DNA from: Nocardioides thalensis
GTDB lineage: Bacteria; Actinomycetota; Actinomycetes; Propionibacteriales; Nocardioidaceae
DNA: 64,000 bases
Direction: 5' to 3'
Assembly (NCBI RefSeq): GCF_013410655.1
Contig: NZ_JACCFP010000001.1
Coordinates: 3,619,501 to 3,683,500, forward strand
Within the stretch, counting starts at the first letter, position 1; each line of letters begins with the position of its first letter. This document shows, one piece after another, positions 1-11,507 of the stretch. The position numbers were made by a program, and so were the translations under genes. The notes under the pieces were generated by a model that saw only the letters and a list, made by a program, of their open reading frames with translations, ran no database searches and had not been told where the DNA came from.

Positions 1-1875
<1,875 letters not shown>

Positions 1876-1891
1876 CGCTTCGGGCACTCCG

Positions 1892-2494
1892 ATGACGGAC
1901 CTGGTCGACCGGGCGCGGGGTCTGATCGCCCCCGGCCGGCGATCGGTGCTCGGCCTGGCCGGCCCGCCCGGCGCCGGGAAGTCGACCCTGGCCGCGGAGC
2001 TGGTCGCCGACCTGGGCGAGGCCGCGGTCGTCGTACCCCTCGACGGGTTCCACCTCCACGACGACGAGCTCGCGCGCCTCGGCCGCGCCGACCGCAAGGG
2101 AGCCCCGGACACGTTCGACGTGGCGGGCTACGTCGCGCTGCTGCGCCGGCTGCGCAGCGAGGACGTCGTCTACGCGCCGCTCTTCGACCGCGAGCGCGAG
2201 CAGTCCCTCGCGGGAGCCATCCCCGTGCTGCCGGAGCACCGGCTGGTCGTGACCGAGGGCAACTACCTGCTGCTCGACCAGCCCGGGTGGCGCGACGTGC
2301 GGCCACTCCTGGACGAGTGCTGGTACGTCGACCTCGACGACGCGGTGCGGGTCGAGCGGCTCGTGAGCCGGCACGAGGGTCACGGCCGGACCAGGCGTGC
2401 AGCCGAAGAGTGGGTGACCCGCTCCGACGAGGCCAACGCGCGGCTCGTCGTACCGACGCGCGAACGCGCCGACCTGGTCGTGACCGCCGGCTGA
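1892..2494 (+). CDS. Nucleoside/nucleotide kinase family P-loop protein
   Basis: A 200-residue kinase of the uridine-kinase/pantothenate-kinase-like P-loop fold. Walker A is GPPGAGKST near residues 25-33, followed by VVVPLDGFHLHD, which matches the substrate/metal-binding Asp region of this family. The segment VTEGNYLLLD, also diagnostic, lies near residue 120, and a basic lid region (SRHEGHGRTR) lies near 165. The substrate cannot be read from sequence; relatives have been annotated as sugar or nucleoside kinases. It follows typA by 16 nt and precedes a crotonase by 13 nt, so it may be cotranscribed. ATG start with no clear Shine-Dalgarno. Confidence 0.8.
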   Translation: MTDLVDRARGLIAPGRRSVLGLAGPPGAGKSTLAAELVADLGEAAVVVPLDGFHLHDDELARLGRADRKGAPDTFDVAGYVALLRRLRSEDVVYAPLFDREREQSLAGAIPVLPEHRLVVTEGNYLLLDQPGWRDVRPLLDECWYVDLDDAVRVERLVSRHEGHGRTRRAAEEWVTRSDEANARLVVPTRERADLVVTAG

Positions 2495-2507
2495 CAGACT
2501 CCCGGCC

Positions 2508-3377
2508 ATGGCCTACGAGACCCTGGACTGGAGCGTCGACGCCGACGGCATCGCGACACTGACCCTCAACCGGCCGGACGCGCTCAACGCGTTCGACCTG
2601 ACGATGGCCGGCGAGCTCGAGCAGGTCTTCCTGACCGACGCGCGCTCCGACGAGGTCCGCGCCGTGGTGGTCACCGGCGCCGGGCGGGCGTTCTGCGCCG
2701 GCATGGACCTCTCGGCCGACGGCAACGTCTTCGGCCTGGACGAGTCGCTGCGCCCGACGCCCGCGGACTTCCGGCAGAGGTACGACGAGGCGCCGTACGC
2801 CGACGGCATCCGCGACACCGGCGGCAAGGTGACGCTGGCGATCCACGCGCTCCCCAAGCCGGTCATCGCGGCCATCAACGGTCCGGCGGTCGGCATCGGC
2901 GCGACGATGACGCTGGCCATGGACATCCGGCTCGCGTCCTCGAAGGCCCGGATCGGCTTCGTCTTCGGCCGCCTCGGGATCGTGCCGGAGGCGTGCTCGA
3001 GCTGGTTCCTCCCGCGCATCGTCGGCATCCAGCAGGCGCTGGAGTGGGTCTACTCCGCCGACATCCTCACCGCCGAAGCGGCCCACGCCGGCCGCCTGGT
3101 CCGCAGCGTGCACGAACCCGACGAGCTGCTGCCCGCCGCCCTCGACCTCGCGCGGTCGTTCGTCGTCGGCCGCTCCCCGGTCGCGCTCGGCCTCGCCAAG
3201 CAGCTGCTCTACCGCAATAGCGCCGCGGCGGACCCGCTCGAGGCGCACCTGTCCGACTCGCTGGCGATGTTCTACTCCTCGATCGCCGACGGCAAGGAAG
3301 GCGTGGCGGCGTTCCTCGAGAAGCGCGCGCCGGAGTTCAGCGGGCGGGCCTCGGAGCTGCCGGAGGTGTTCGGGTAG
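2508..3377 (+). CDS. Enoyl-CoA hydratase/isomerase family protein (crotonase fold)
   Basis: A 289-residue crotonase-superfamily enzyme that would act on acyl-CoA thioesters, typically hydrating or isomerising enoyl-CoA. The two oxyanion-hole segments are visible: AFCAGMDLS near residues 62-70 and NGPAVGIGATM near 124-134. The LGIVPEACSSWFLPRIVG stretch that usually carries a catalytic Glu follows. The C-terminal helix ends with KRAPEFSGR, as in many long-chain family members. The stop lies 4 nt from the convergent stop of the sugar ABC ATPase. The precise substrate is unknown; a second, distinct crotonase is at 16147-16917. Confidence 0.88.
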   Translation: MAYETLDWSVDADGIATLTLNRPDALNAFDLTMAGELEQVFLTDARSDEVRAVVVTGAGRAFCAGMDLSADGNVFGLDESLRPTPADFRQRYDEAPYADGIRDTGGKVTLAIHALPKPVIAAINGPAVGIGATMTLAMDIRLASSKARIGFVFGRLGIVPEACSSWFLPRIVGIQQALEWVYSADILTAEAAHAGRLVRSVHEPDELLPAALDLARSFVVGRSPVALGLAKQLLYRNSAAADPLEAHLSDSLAMFYSSIADGKEGVAAFLEKRAPEFSGRASELPEVFG

Positions 3378-3381
3378 GCCC

Positions 3382-4485
<1,104 letters not shown>

Positions 4486-4575
4486 GGATGTTCCTCTCAG
4501 CTGGACACCCGCTCCGCGCGGGTGACGTGGGCCACAACGCGCCCCAGGGTACGGCGACGTCGGCCCCGCGTCTAG

Positions 4576-4589
4576 TGGAAGCGCTTTCA
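4576..4589. promoter_or_regulatory. LacI-type operator 1 (near the ATPase gene)
   Basis: The sequence TGGAAGCGCTTTCA is a near-perfect dyad centred on AAGCGCTT. It closely resembles LacI/GalR-family operators, including the CebR box of streptomycetes (TGGGAGCGCTCCCA). It lies about 90 nt upstream of the ATPase start, overlapping the probable -10/+1 region of a minus-strand promoter. The regulator is presumably the LacI-family protein at 9512-10552. Confidence 0.8.
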
Positions 4590-4629
4590 TTCGCCCGGAA
4601 GGGTGAATCACGCTCAACGGCGGACATGG

Positions 4630-4658
4630 TTGACAGGCGATGTGACGCATGCCATGGT
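4630..4658 (+). promoter_or_regulatory. Candidate promoter of the beta-glucoside uptake operon
   Basis: A -35-like TTGACA at 4630-4635 is followed after 17 nt by CATGGT at 4653-4658, which has the conserved A2, T3 and T6 of a -10 box. Transcription would start near 4665, placing operator 2 (4675-4688) just downstream of +1, a classical repressor-block position. Inferred from sequence only. Confidence 0.5.
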
Positions 4659-4674
4659 TGCGCCGCGTCAGGAG

Positions 4675-4688
4675 TGGAAGCGCTCTCA
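4675..4688. promoter_or_regulatory. LacI-type operator 2 (near the binding-protein gene)
   Basis: TGGAAGCGCTCTCA differs from operator 1 at a single position and lies 99 bp from it. It sits about 95 nt upstream of the binding-protein start, so the two sites are placed almost symmetrically in the divergent promoter region. Confidence 0.78.
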
Positions 4689-4725
4689 CACCGTTCACGG
4701 AGCCGACCCGCCCGGGCACACCACC

Positions 4726-4756
4726 GAGTCACCACTGAGTCACCACTGAGTCAACG
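4726..4756. repeat. Short tandem repeat, 11-bp unit
   Basis: The unit GAGTCACCACT occurs twice in direct succession (4726-4736 and 4737-4747), followed by a partial third copy GAGTCA. It lies in the 5' untranslated region of the binding-protein gene, downstream of operator 2. Function unknown. Confidence 0.7.
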
Positions 4757-4783
4757 ACGATTTTCGTGCAGTCAGGAGTCACC

Positions 4784-6100
4784 GTGCGCAACACGACCAC
4801 CCGACCGGCCAGGACCTCCCCCGTGGTCCGCCGGCTTGCAGCTGGTGCCGTCGGCACCCTTGTCCTCGGGCTGGTCGCAGCCTGCGGCAACGACAACGAC
4901 CCCACCGAGTCCGCCGAGCAGGAGGACCTCAAGGAGGGCGAGGCCATCACCATCACCACGTTCGGCGAGTTCGGCTACGACGCCCTCATCGAGCAGTGGA
5001 ACGAGGAGAACCCCGACATCCAGGTCGAGCAGACCAAGGTCTCCAAGTGGGACGACTGGAAGGCCGAGGTCACCACCAGCCTCCAGGCCGGTGGCGAGGG
5101 GTTGCCGGACATCGTCGCGCTCGAGGGTGACTACATGCCCGCCGTCGTCGCGGCGCCCGACGTCTGGGTCGACCTCAGCCAGGACGAGGTCGAGGGCCGC
5201 TGGCTCGACTTCAAGGAGGCCGGCGCGACCACCGCCGACGGCGCCCTGCTCGGCTACGCGACCGACGCCGGCCCCGAGGCGATCTGCTACCGCAAGGACC
5301 TGTTCGAGGCCGCCGGCCTTCCCAGCGAGCGGGAGGAGGTCGCCGCCGAGATGACGACGTGGGACGACTACTTCGCGCTGGGCGAGGAGTTCAAGAAGAA
5401 CTCCGACGCGCACTTCTACGACGCCAGCGGCTCGATCGCTCAGGCGATGCTGAACCAGGTCGAGTTCCCGTTCGAGCAGGCCGACAACACCGTCGACATC
5501 TCCAGCCCCGAGCTCGCGGCCGTGTGGGACGCGGTCACCTCCCACGTCGAGCTCGGTACGCAGGCCCCGCAGTGGAGCCCCGACTGGACCGCGGCGTTCA
5601 AGGACCCGGGCATCGCCACCGTCGCCTGCCCCGGCTGGATGCGCAACAACATCAAGGAGAACACCGGTGACCCGGCGCCCGCCGGCGTCGAGTGGGACAT
5701 CGCCGACGTCTTCCCCGGTGGCGGCGGCAACTGGGGCGGCTCCTACCTGTCGATCCCGAAGGTCTCGACCCACCAGGCCGAGGCACTGGAGTTCATCACC
5801 TGGATCACCGCGCCCGAGCAGCAGGCCGAGATCTTCGAGCTGACGGGCAACTTCCCGTCGCAGGTCGAGGCGCTCCAGTCCGAGACCGTGCTCTCGGCGA
5901 CCGACGAGTACTTCGGTGGCGCTCCGGCCGGTGAGATCTTCTCCAACCGCGCCGAGGCGATCACGGTGACCTCCTACCACGGTCCGCTCTACTCGGACAT
6001 CCTGCAGAAGTTCCAGGACGCCATCAACCGCGTCGACCAGGGCACCTCGCCCGACGAGTCGTGGGCGACCTTCGAGCAGGACGTCGCCTCCCTGCAGTGA
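4784..6100 (+). CDS. Sugar-binding lipoprotein of an ABC importer
   Basis: A 438-residue extracellular solute-binding protein, family 1, that would capture a (di)saccharide for import. The N-terminus has basic residues, a hydrophobic stretch and the lipobox LVAAC with the lipidated Cys at residue 34. The mature part shows features common in this family: TITTFGEFGYDALIEQWNEE near the N-terminus, and GGNWGGSYLSIPK with a following LEFITWIT segment. A GTG at 4766 is in frame, but the GTG at 4784 has AGGAG at 4774-4778 and was chosen. The adjoining permeases and GH1 enzyme suggest a beta-glucoside such as cellobiose; this specificity is inferred. A long intercistronic hairpin follows. Confidence 0.93.
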   Translation: MRNTTTRPARTSPVVRRLAAGAVGTLVLGLVAACGNDNDPTESAEQEDLKEGEAITITTFGEFGYDALIEQWNEENPDIQVEQTKVSKWDDWKAEVTTSLQAGGEGLPDIVALEGDYMPAVVAAPDVWVDLSQDEVEGRWLDFKEAGATTADGALLGYATDAGPEAICYRKDLFEAAGLPSEREEVAAEMTTWDDYFALGEEFKKNSDAHFYDASGSIAQAMLNQVEFPFEQADNTVDISSPELAAVWDAVTSHVELGTQAPQWSPDWTAAFKDPGIATVACPGWMRNNIKENTGDPAPAGVEWDIADVFPGGGGNWGGSYLSIPKVSTHQAEALEFITWITAPEQQAEIFELTGNFPSQVEALQSETVLSATDEYFGGAPAGEIFSNRAEAITVTSYHGPLYSDILQKFQDAINRVDQGTSPDESWATFEQDVASLQ

Positions 6101-6114
6101 CGGGCTGAATGACT

Positions 6115-6155
6115 TGCCAGGCCGCCCGGACCCGCCAGCCCCGGGCGGCCTGGCA
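6115..6155 (+). promoter_or_regulatory. Intercistronic 15-bp hairpin between binding protein and permease
   Basis: Arms TGCCAGGCCGCCCGG (6115-6129) and CCGGGCGGCCTGGCA (6141-6155) are exact reverse complements, separated by an 11-nt loop. There is no T tract, and the first permease starts 45 nt further on with its own Shine-Dalgarno. This is the usual position of a partial terminator or 3'-end stabiliser that raises binding-protein mRNA above permease mRNA. Confidence 0.75.
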
Positions 6156-6200
6156 GACCCACCGACCGCTTGTCCCACCGCGCGCAGGAGGAAGGCGCCG

Positions 6201-7184
6201 ATGCTCACCGACGAACGCCCGGCCGCGCCGGAGACCACCACGCCGGACGACGCTCCCGACCGTCGTCGCCTGCTGCGGCGCCAGCGCCGCTCGCGCTGGG
6301 ACCTGAGGCTCTCGCCCTACCTCTACATCTCGCCGTTCTTCATCCTGTTCGGGATCGTCGGCCTCTTCCCGCTGCTCTACACGGGCTACCTGTCGCTCCA
6401 CGACTGGGACAAGCTCTACCGCCAGCGCGGCGACTTCACCGGCTTCGAGAACTTCAGCTTCGTGCTCGGCGACCCGGTCTTCCAGAAGGCCCTGGTCAAC
6501 ACGTTCAGCATCTTCCTGATGTCGTCGGTGCCGCAGATCATCGTCGCCGTCGCGATCGCCGCGTTGCTCGACAACCGTCTTCGCGCGGCCACGTTCTGGC
6601 GGATGAGCGTGCTGCTCCCCTTCGTCGTGGCGCCCGCCGCCGCCGTACTCATCTTCGGCAGCCTCTTCGCCGACCAGTCCGGCCTGATCAACGCCATCCT
6701 GCGCGAGACCGGACTCGAGCCGATCCGCTGGCACGTCGACCGGCTCTGGAGCCACTTCGCGATCTCGAGCATGGTCAACTGGCGCTGGACCGGCTACAAC
6801 ACGCTGATCTTCCTGGCCGCGATGCAGGCGGTGCCGCGCGACCTCTACGAGTCGGCCGCCCTCGACGGCGCCAGCCGGCTCCGCCAGTTCTGGTCCGTGA
6901 CGCTCCCTATGATTCGCCCGACGATGATCTTCGTCATCGTCACCAGCACCATCGGCGGCCTCCAGATCTTCACCGAGCCGCGCCTCTTCGACGACGCCCC
7001 CAGCCGCGAGGGCGGCGCGGACCACCAGTACATGACGATGGCGCTCTACATCTACGACCGCGGCATCGTCGACGGCTTCTACGGCCGGGCGTCCGCAGCC
7101 GCGTGGATCCTCTTCCTGATCATCGTCGGCATCGCTCTCCTCAACTTCGTCCTCACCCGCTTCTTCACGAGGAGGTCGGCATGA
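6201..7184 (+). CDS. Sugar ABC transporter permease 1
   Basis: A 327-residue inner-membrane permease of the MalF type with about six membrane segments after a basic cytoplasmic N-terminus. The EAA loop that docks the ATPase reads YESAALDGASRLRQFWSVTLP. A longer frame begins at TTG 6114, but ATG 6201 has AGGAGGAAG at 6185-6193 and avoids the upstream hairpin. It overlaps the next permease by 4 nt (ATGA). It is the second gene of the operon controlled by the operators at 4576 and 4675. Confidence 0.93.
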   Translation: MLTDERPAAPETTTPDDAPDRRRLLRRQRRSRWDLRLSPYLYISPFFILFGIVGLFPLLYTGYLSLHDWDKLYRQRGDFTGFENFSFVLGDPVFQKALVNTFSIFLMSSVPQIIVAVAIAALLDNRLRAATFWRMSVLLPFVVAPAAAVLIFGSLFADQSGLINAILRETGLEPIRWHVDRLWSHFAISSMVNWRWTGYNTLIFLAAMQAVPRDLYESAALDGASRLRQFWSVTLPMIRPTMIFVIVTSTIGGLQIFTEPRLFDDAPSREGGADHQYMTMALYIYDRGIVDGFYGRASAAAWILFLIIVGIALLNFVLTRFFTRRSA

Positions 7185-8023
7185 GCTCGCGCAAGGGACT
7201 GGTCCACCGTCCCGGCTGGGTCGTCTACGGCCTGCTCGCCGCCGTCGTCATCGGCTCGGCCCTGCCGCTGTACTGGTCGTTCGTCATCGGCTCGCACGAC
7301 AAGACCGGTGCGATGGAGATGCCGCCGCCGATCCTGCCCGGGGGTCACTTCTTCGAGAACGCCGGCCGGGTGTTCGACACCATCGAGTTCTGGCAGGCGC
7401 TCCTCAACAGCCTCATCGTCTCGACGGCATGCGCGGCGTCGGTCGTGTTCTTCTCGACGCTCGCCGGCTACAGCTTCGCGAAGCTGCAGTTCCGCGGGAG
7501 CAACGGGCTGATGGGCTTCGTCGTGCTGACGATGGCGGTGCCCACGCAGCTCGCGATCGTGCCGCTGTTCATCATCATCACCGACTACGGCCTGTACGAC
7601 ACGCTGCTCGCGGTCGCCCTGCCCACCCTGGTGACGGCGTTCGGCGTGTTCTTCATGCGTCAGTACCTCGTCGACGCGATCCCGGGCGAGCTGATCGAGG
7701 CCGCCCGCGTCGACGGCGCCTCGATGCTCCGCACGTTCTGGACCGTCGCGGTGCCCGCGGCACGGCCCGCGATGGCGATCCTCTTCCTGTTCACGTTCAT
7801 GACGGTCTGGACCGACTACATGTGGCCGCTCGTGGCCCTCAAGGACAACCAGACCCTGCAGGTGGCGCTCGACGAGCTCGCCATCACCGGCCAGGGCCAG
7901 ACCACCGACTACGCGCTCGTGCTTTGCGGCACCGGGCTCGCCACCATTCCGCTGCTCGTCCTGTTCATCGTCTCCGGCCGCCAGCTCGTGGCCGGCATCA
8001 TGCAAGGAGCCGTCAAAGGATGA
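7181..8023 (+). CDS. Sugar ABC transporter permease 2
   Basis: A 280-residue permease of the MalG type with six predicted membrane segments and the EAA loop IEAARVDGASMLRTFWTVAVP. The ATG lies within an ATGA overlap with the upstream permease stop and is preceded by GAGGTC. It ends in another ATGA overlap with the GH1 gene, so translation of the three genes is probably coupled. It pairs with permease 1 to form the membrane channel of the importer. Confidence 0.93.
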   Translation: MSSRKGLVHRPGWVVYGLLAAVVIGSALPLYWSFVIGSHDKTGAMEMPPPILPGGHFFENAGRVFDTIEFWQALLNSLIVSTACAASVVFFSTLAGYSFAKLQFRGSNGLMGFVVLTMAVPTQLAIVPLFIIITDYGLYDTLLAVALPTLVTAFGVFFMRQYLVDAIPGELIEAARVDGASMLRTFWTVAVPAARPAMAILFLFTFMTVWTDYMWPLVALKDNQTLQVALDELAITGQGQTTDYALVLCGTGLATIPLLVLFIVSGRQLVAGIMQGAVKG

Positions 8024-9477
8024 CATCCCCGAACGACACCACCTTCCCGAGCACCTTCCTCTTCGGCGCCGCCACCGCGGCGTACCAGATCGAGGGCGCT
8101 GCCGACGAGGACGGCCGCACGCCGTCGATCTGGGACACGTTCTCCCGGGTCCCGGGCGCCGTGCTCGACGCCGACAACGGCGACGTGGCCTGCGACCACT
8201 ACCACCGGATGCCCGAGGACGTGGCGCTCATGCGCTCGCTCAACCTCGACGCCTACCGGTTCTCGATCGCCTGGCCCCGGGTGCGTCCCGACGCCGGCGC
8301 GCCCAACCAGAAGGGCATCGACTTCTACTCGCGTCTGGTCGACGAGCTGCTCGGCAACGGGATCACGCCATGGGTCACGCTCTACCACTGGGACCTGCCG
8401 CAGGCGCTCGAGGACCTCGGCGGCTGGACCAACCGCGACACCGCCCACCGGTTCGCCGAGTACGCCAACACCGTGTACGACGCGCTCGGTGACCGGGTGC
8501 CGTACTGGACGACCTTCAACGAGCCGTGGTGCTCGGCCTTCCTCGGCTACACCGGCGGCCAGCACGCGCCGGGCCGACAGGAGGGCGTTGCCGGCGTCAT
8601 CGCCGCGCACCACCTGATGCTCGCCCACGGCCTCACCGTCGACCAGCTCCGCGAGCGCGGGGCCAAGCAGCTGGGCATCACGCTCAACCTCACGGTCGCC
8701 GACCCGTACGACGCCGCGGAGCCCGCCGACGTCGACGCCGCACGCCGGCTCGACCTGCTGTGGAACCGGGTCTTCCTCGACCCGATCCTCAAGGGCCGCT
8801 ATCCCGAGGAGCTCGCTCCGCACACCGAGGGGATGACGTTCGAGGGCAAGACCTGGCAGGACTACGTGCACGAGGGCGACCTCGCCCTCATCAACGCGCC
8901 GCTGGAGATGCTGGGCGTGAACTACTACCACGGCGACGCCCCCGCGGGCCGTCCGATGCCGTCGGGCACCGACTTCCTCGGCTCCCGCATCGAGCACCCC
9001 TCGCGCCCGACCCGTCTCCCGTGGCCCGGGTGCGACGACTTCACCTTCCCGCGCCGCGGGCTGCCGGAGACCGGCCTCGACTGGGAGATCCAGCCCGAGG
9101 GCCTCACCCGGCTGCTCACGCGCCTGAAGGACGAGTACGACGCGCCGCCGATCTACATCACCGAGAACGGCGCTGCCTTCGACGACGTGCCCCAGACGGG
9201 TGCCGACGGCAGCTCTCTCGTGATCGACGACCAAGACCGGCTGTCCTTCATCGACGGGCACCTGCGGGCGATCCACGACGCGATCGAGCAGGGCGTCGAC
9301 GTGCGCGGCTACTTCGCCTGGTCGCTGCTCGACAACTACGAGTGGGCCTACGGATATCGTCAGCGGTTCGGCATCGTGCACGTCGACTACGACACGCAGG
9401 TGCGCACACCCAAGGCGAGCGCGGAGTGGTACGCAGAGGTGGCCCGCACCGGCGCGCTTCCCGCTCCGCGCGGCTGA
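8020..9477 (+). CDS. GH1 family beta-glucosidase
   Basis: A 485-residue glycoside hydrolase family 1 enzyme that would hydrolyse imported beta-glucosides such as cellobiose in the cytoplasm; no signal peptide is present. The acid/base Glu is in TFNEPW (Glu about 168) and the nucleophile Glu in YITENG (Glu about 382). The N-terminal FLFGAATAAYQIEGA and C-terminal WSLLDNYEWAYGYRQRFG are family hallmarks. Its length is normal for GH1. The start is the ATG of the ATGA overlap with permease 2, with AAAGG just upstream. Location at the end of the uptake operon makes it the assimilation step. Confidence 0.96.
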   Translation: MTSPNDTTFPSTFLFGAATAAYQIEGAADEDGRTPSIWDTFSRVPGAVLDADNGDVACDHYHRMPEDVALMRSLNLDAYRFSIAWPRVRPDAGAPNQKGIDFYSRLVDELLGNGITPWVTLYHWDLPQALEDLGGWTNRDTAHRFAEYANTVYDALGDRVPYWTTFNEPWCSAFLGYTGGQHAPGRQEGVAGVIAAHHLMLAHGLTVDQLRERGAKQLGITLNLTVADPYDAAEPADVDAARRLDLLWNRVFLDPILKGRYPEELAPHTEGMTFEGKTWQDYVHEGDLALINAPLEMLGVNYYHGDAPAGRPMPSGTDFLGSRIEHPSRPTRLPWPGCDDFTFPRRGLPETGLDWEIQPEGLTRLLTRLKDEYDAPPIYITENGAAFDDVPQTGADGSSLVIDDQDRLSFIDGHLRAIHDAIEQGVDVRGYFAWSLLDNYEWAYGYRQRFGIVHVDYDTQVRTPKASAEWYAEVARTGALPAPRG

Positions 9478-9511
9478 CCGATCCGACCGACGACCGACGA
9501 GAGGAACGCCC

Positions 9512-10552
9512 GTGACGCCCGCGCAGCCGCAGAACGAGGGGCCCGGCGACGCGCCCACCCTCGACGAGGTCGCGCGCCTCGCGGGTGTCTCGCGGGCCAC
9601 GGCCTCGCGGGCGATCAACGGCGGTCACCGGGTGAGCGCCACCGCGCTCGCCGCGGTGGAGGCGGCGGTGCAGTCGCTGGGCTACACGCCCAACCCGGCC
9701 GCCCGCAGCCTGGTCACCCGGCGCACCGACTCGGTCGCACTCGTGGTGCCGGAGCCCGACGAGCGGGTGTTCACCGACCCGTTCTTCGTGCACACCCTGC
9801 GCAGCGTCAACCGGGTTCTCGCCAGCCGCGACCTCCAGCTGGTGCTGCTGCTCGCGCGGCCGGGCGACGAGGAGCGCCGGATGCTGCGCTACCTGCGCAA
9901 GCGGCACATCGACGGCGCGCTCGTGGTCTCCCACCACCGCAGCGACCGCCTCGCCGACCACCTGGCGGCGCTCGGGCTGCCGAGCGCGTTCGTCGGGCGG
10001 CCGATCGACAGCGCCGACAAGGTCGCCTACGTCGACACCGACAACGCCGCCGGCGGACGGCTCGCGACCGAGCTGCTCGTCGACCGCGGCTGCCGCCGGA
10101 TCGGGACCATCGCGGGCCCGGCCGACATGGCCGCCGGCACCGACCGGCTCGAGGGCTGGCGCGCCGCGATGCGCGACGCCGGGCTCTCCGACGACGCCGT
10201 GGTCGAGGGCGACTTCACCGAGGCCGGCGGCGAGGCCGCGGCGCGGGAGCTCCTCGGCCGCTTCCCGGAGGTCGACGGGCTCGTCGTCGCGTCGGACCTG
10301 ATGGCCGTCGGTGCGCTCCGCGTGCTGGCCGAGAAGGGCCGCCGGGTCCCCGACGACATCGCGGTCACCGGCTACGACGACCTGGGCGTCTCCGAGCGCA
10401 CCAGCCCGCCGCTGACGACGGTTCGCAACCCCATCGGCGAGATGGCGGAGCAGGCCACGCGTCTCCTCCTCGAGCAGATCGAGGGCGAGCGCGACCGCCA
10501 GGCGATCCGGGTGATCTTCCCGCCCTCGCTCGTGCGCCGCGCGTCCGCCTGA
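9512..10552 (+). CDS. LacI-family transcriptional regulator
   Basis: A 346-residue repressor with the LacI helix-turn-helix TLDEVARLAGVSRATASRAINGG near residues 15-38 and the hinge sequence GYTPNPAARSL, followed by a periplasmic-binding-protein-like sensor domain. The GTG start has GAGAGG upstream. It is 34 nt behind the GH1 gene and probably in the same transcript. The operators at 4576-4589 and 4675-4688 match the kind of site this family binds, suggesting feedback control of the uptake operon and the ATPase. The inducer is not readable; a CebR-like response to cellobiose is plausible. Confidence 0.93.
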   Translation: MTPAQPQNEGPGDAPTLDEVARLAGVSRATASRAINGGHRVSATALAAVEAAVQSLGYTPNPAARSLVTRRTDSVALVVPEPDERVFTDPFFVHTLRSVNRVLASRDLQLVLLLARPGDEERRMLRYLRKRHIDGALVVSHHRSDRLADHLAALGLPSAFVGRPIDSADKVAYVDTDNAAGGRLATELLVDRGCRRIGTIAGPADMAAGTDRLEGWRAAMRDAGLSDDAVVEGDFTEAGGEAAARELLGRFPEVDGLVVASDLMAVGALRVLAEKGRRVPDDIAVTGYDDLGVSERTSPPLTTVRNPIGEMAEQATRLLLEQIEGERDRQAIRVIFPPSLVRRASA

Positions 10553-10577
10553 GCCGACGTCCTCCCGGGGCAAAATT

Positions 10578-10600
10578 TCTCGGCGATTCGGGTGCCGAGA
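10578..10600 (+). promoter_or_regulatory. Small hairpin between lacI and the methyltransferase gene
   Basis: TCTCGGC (10578-10584) and GCCGAGA (10594-10600) are exact complements with a 9-nt loop. No T tract follows, so it would be a weak terminator at best. It separates the sugar operon from the next gene. Confidence 0.35.
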
Positions 10601-10663
10601 CCGGCCACGGGTGTCAGAGTCGGGCAGGCGTTGCTCCCCGTGTACGCCGCAAGGAGAACTTTC

Positions 10664-11503
10664 GTGGCAGTCGACTACTCCCCCGCGTCCCACTACGACC
10701 GGGTCACCCAGGCCTGGCAGTACCTCCTCGGCGACGAGCTGCACTACGGCGTCTTCGACCGCGGCGACGAGGACCTCGCCGAGGCGACCGGCAACCTGAC
10801 CCGGCGCATGATCGACGGCGCCGGCCTGGAGCGCGGCCTGACGGTGCTCGACGTCGGCTGCGGCACGGGCGCCCCCGCGTGCGACCTCGCCGAGCGGTAC
10901 GGCGTCGAGGTCGTCGGCATCACCACGAGCCCGGTCGGCGTCGAGACCGCCACCCGGCGGGCCGCGGAGCGCGGGCTCTCCGACCGGGTCCGGTTCGAGC
11001 TGCGCGACGGCACCGCCAACGGCCTCCCCGACGAGAGCTTCGACCGGGTGTGGGTGCTGGAGTCCTCGCACCTGATGCGGGAGCGCGAGGCCCTGGTCGC
11101 CGAGTGCGCCCGGGTGCTGCGCCCCGGCGGCCGGATGGTGCTGTGCGACGTGATGCGGATGCGCGAGATCCCGTTCCAGGAGGTGCGCCGCCGCACCGCG
11201 GAGTTCGCCGCGCTCCGGGCGGCGTTCGGCAGCGCCCGGATGGACACCATGGCGCAGTACGTCGACCTGGCCACCGCCAACGGCCTCGTCGTCGACATGA
11301 CCGAGGACCTCACCGCGGCGACGCTGAAGACGTTCGAGCACTGGCTCGGCAACGCGGAGCGCTACCGCGACGAGGCGACCGCCGCGCTCGGCGCGGAGAG
11401 CCTCGCCGAGTTCGAGGAGGGCAGCCGCATCCTCGACGCGCTGTGGCGCGAGGGCACCCTCGGCTACGGCATCTTCTCGGCGGCCAAGCCGGAAGGCGCG
11501 TGA
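10664..11503 (+). CDS. SAM-dependent methyltransferase (class I)
   Basis: A 279-residue methyltransferase. Motif I is TVLDVGCGTGAPACDLA, followed by VVGITTSPVGVETATRRA and, for the post-I region, LRDGTANGLPDESFDRVWVLES. Such sequences are common among small-molecule methyltransferases of natural-product and lipid pathways. The frame opens at 10592, but the GTG at 10664 has AAGGAGA at 10651-10657 and gives a typical length. The AMP-forming ligase starts 4 nt after its stop, and an LLM oxidoreductase follows, so the three probably form a small metabolic operon. The substrate is unknown. Confidence 0.88.
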   Translation: MAVDYSPASHYDRVTQAWQYLLGDELHYGVFDRGDEDLAEATGNLTRRMIDGAGLERGLTVLDVGCGTGAPACDLAERYGVEVVGITTSPVGVETATRRAAERGLSDRVRFELRDGTANGLPDESFDRVWVLESSHLMREREALVAECARVLRPGGRMVLCDVMRMREIPFQEVRRRTAEFAALRAAFGSARMDTMAQYVDLATANGLVVDMTEDLTAATLKTFEHWLGNAERYRDEATAALGAESLAEFEEGSRILDALWREGTLGYGIFSAAKPEGA

Positions 11504-11507
11504 CGAC

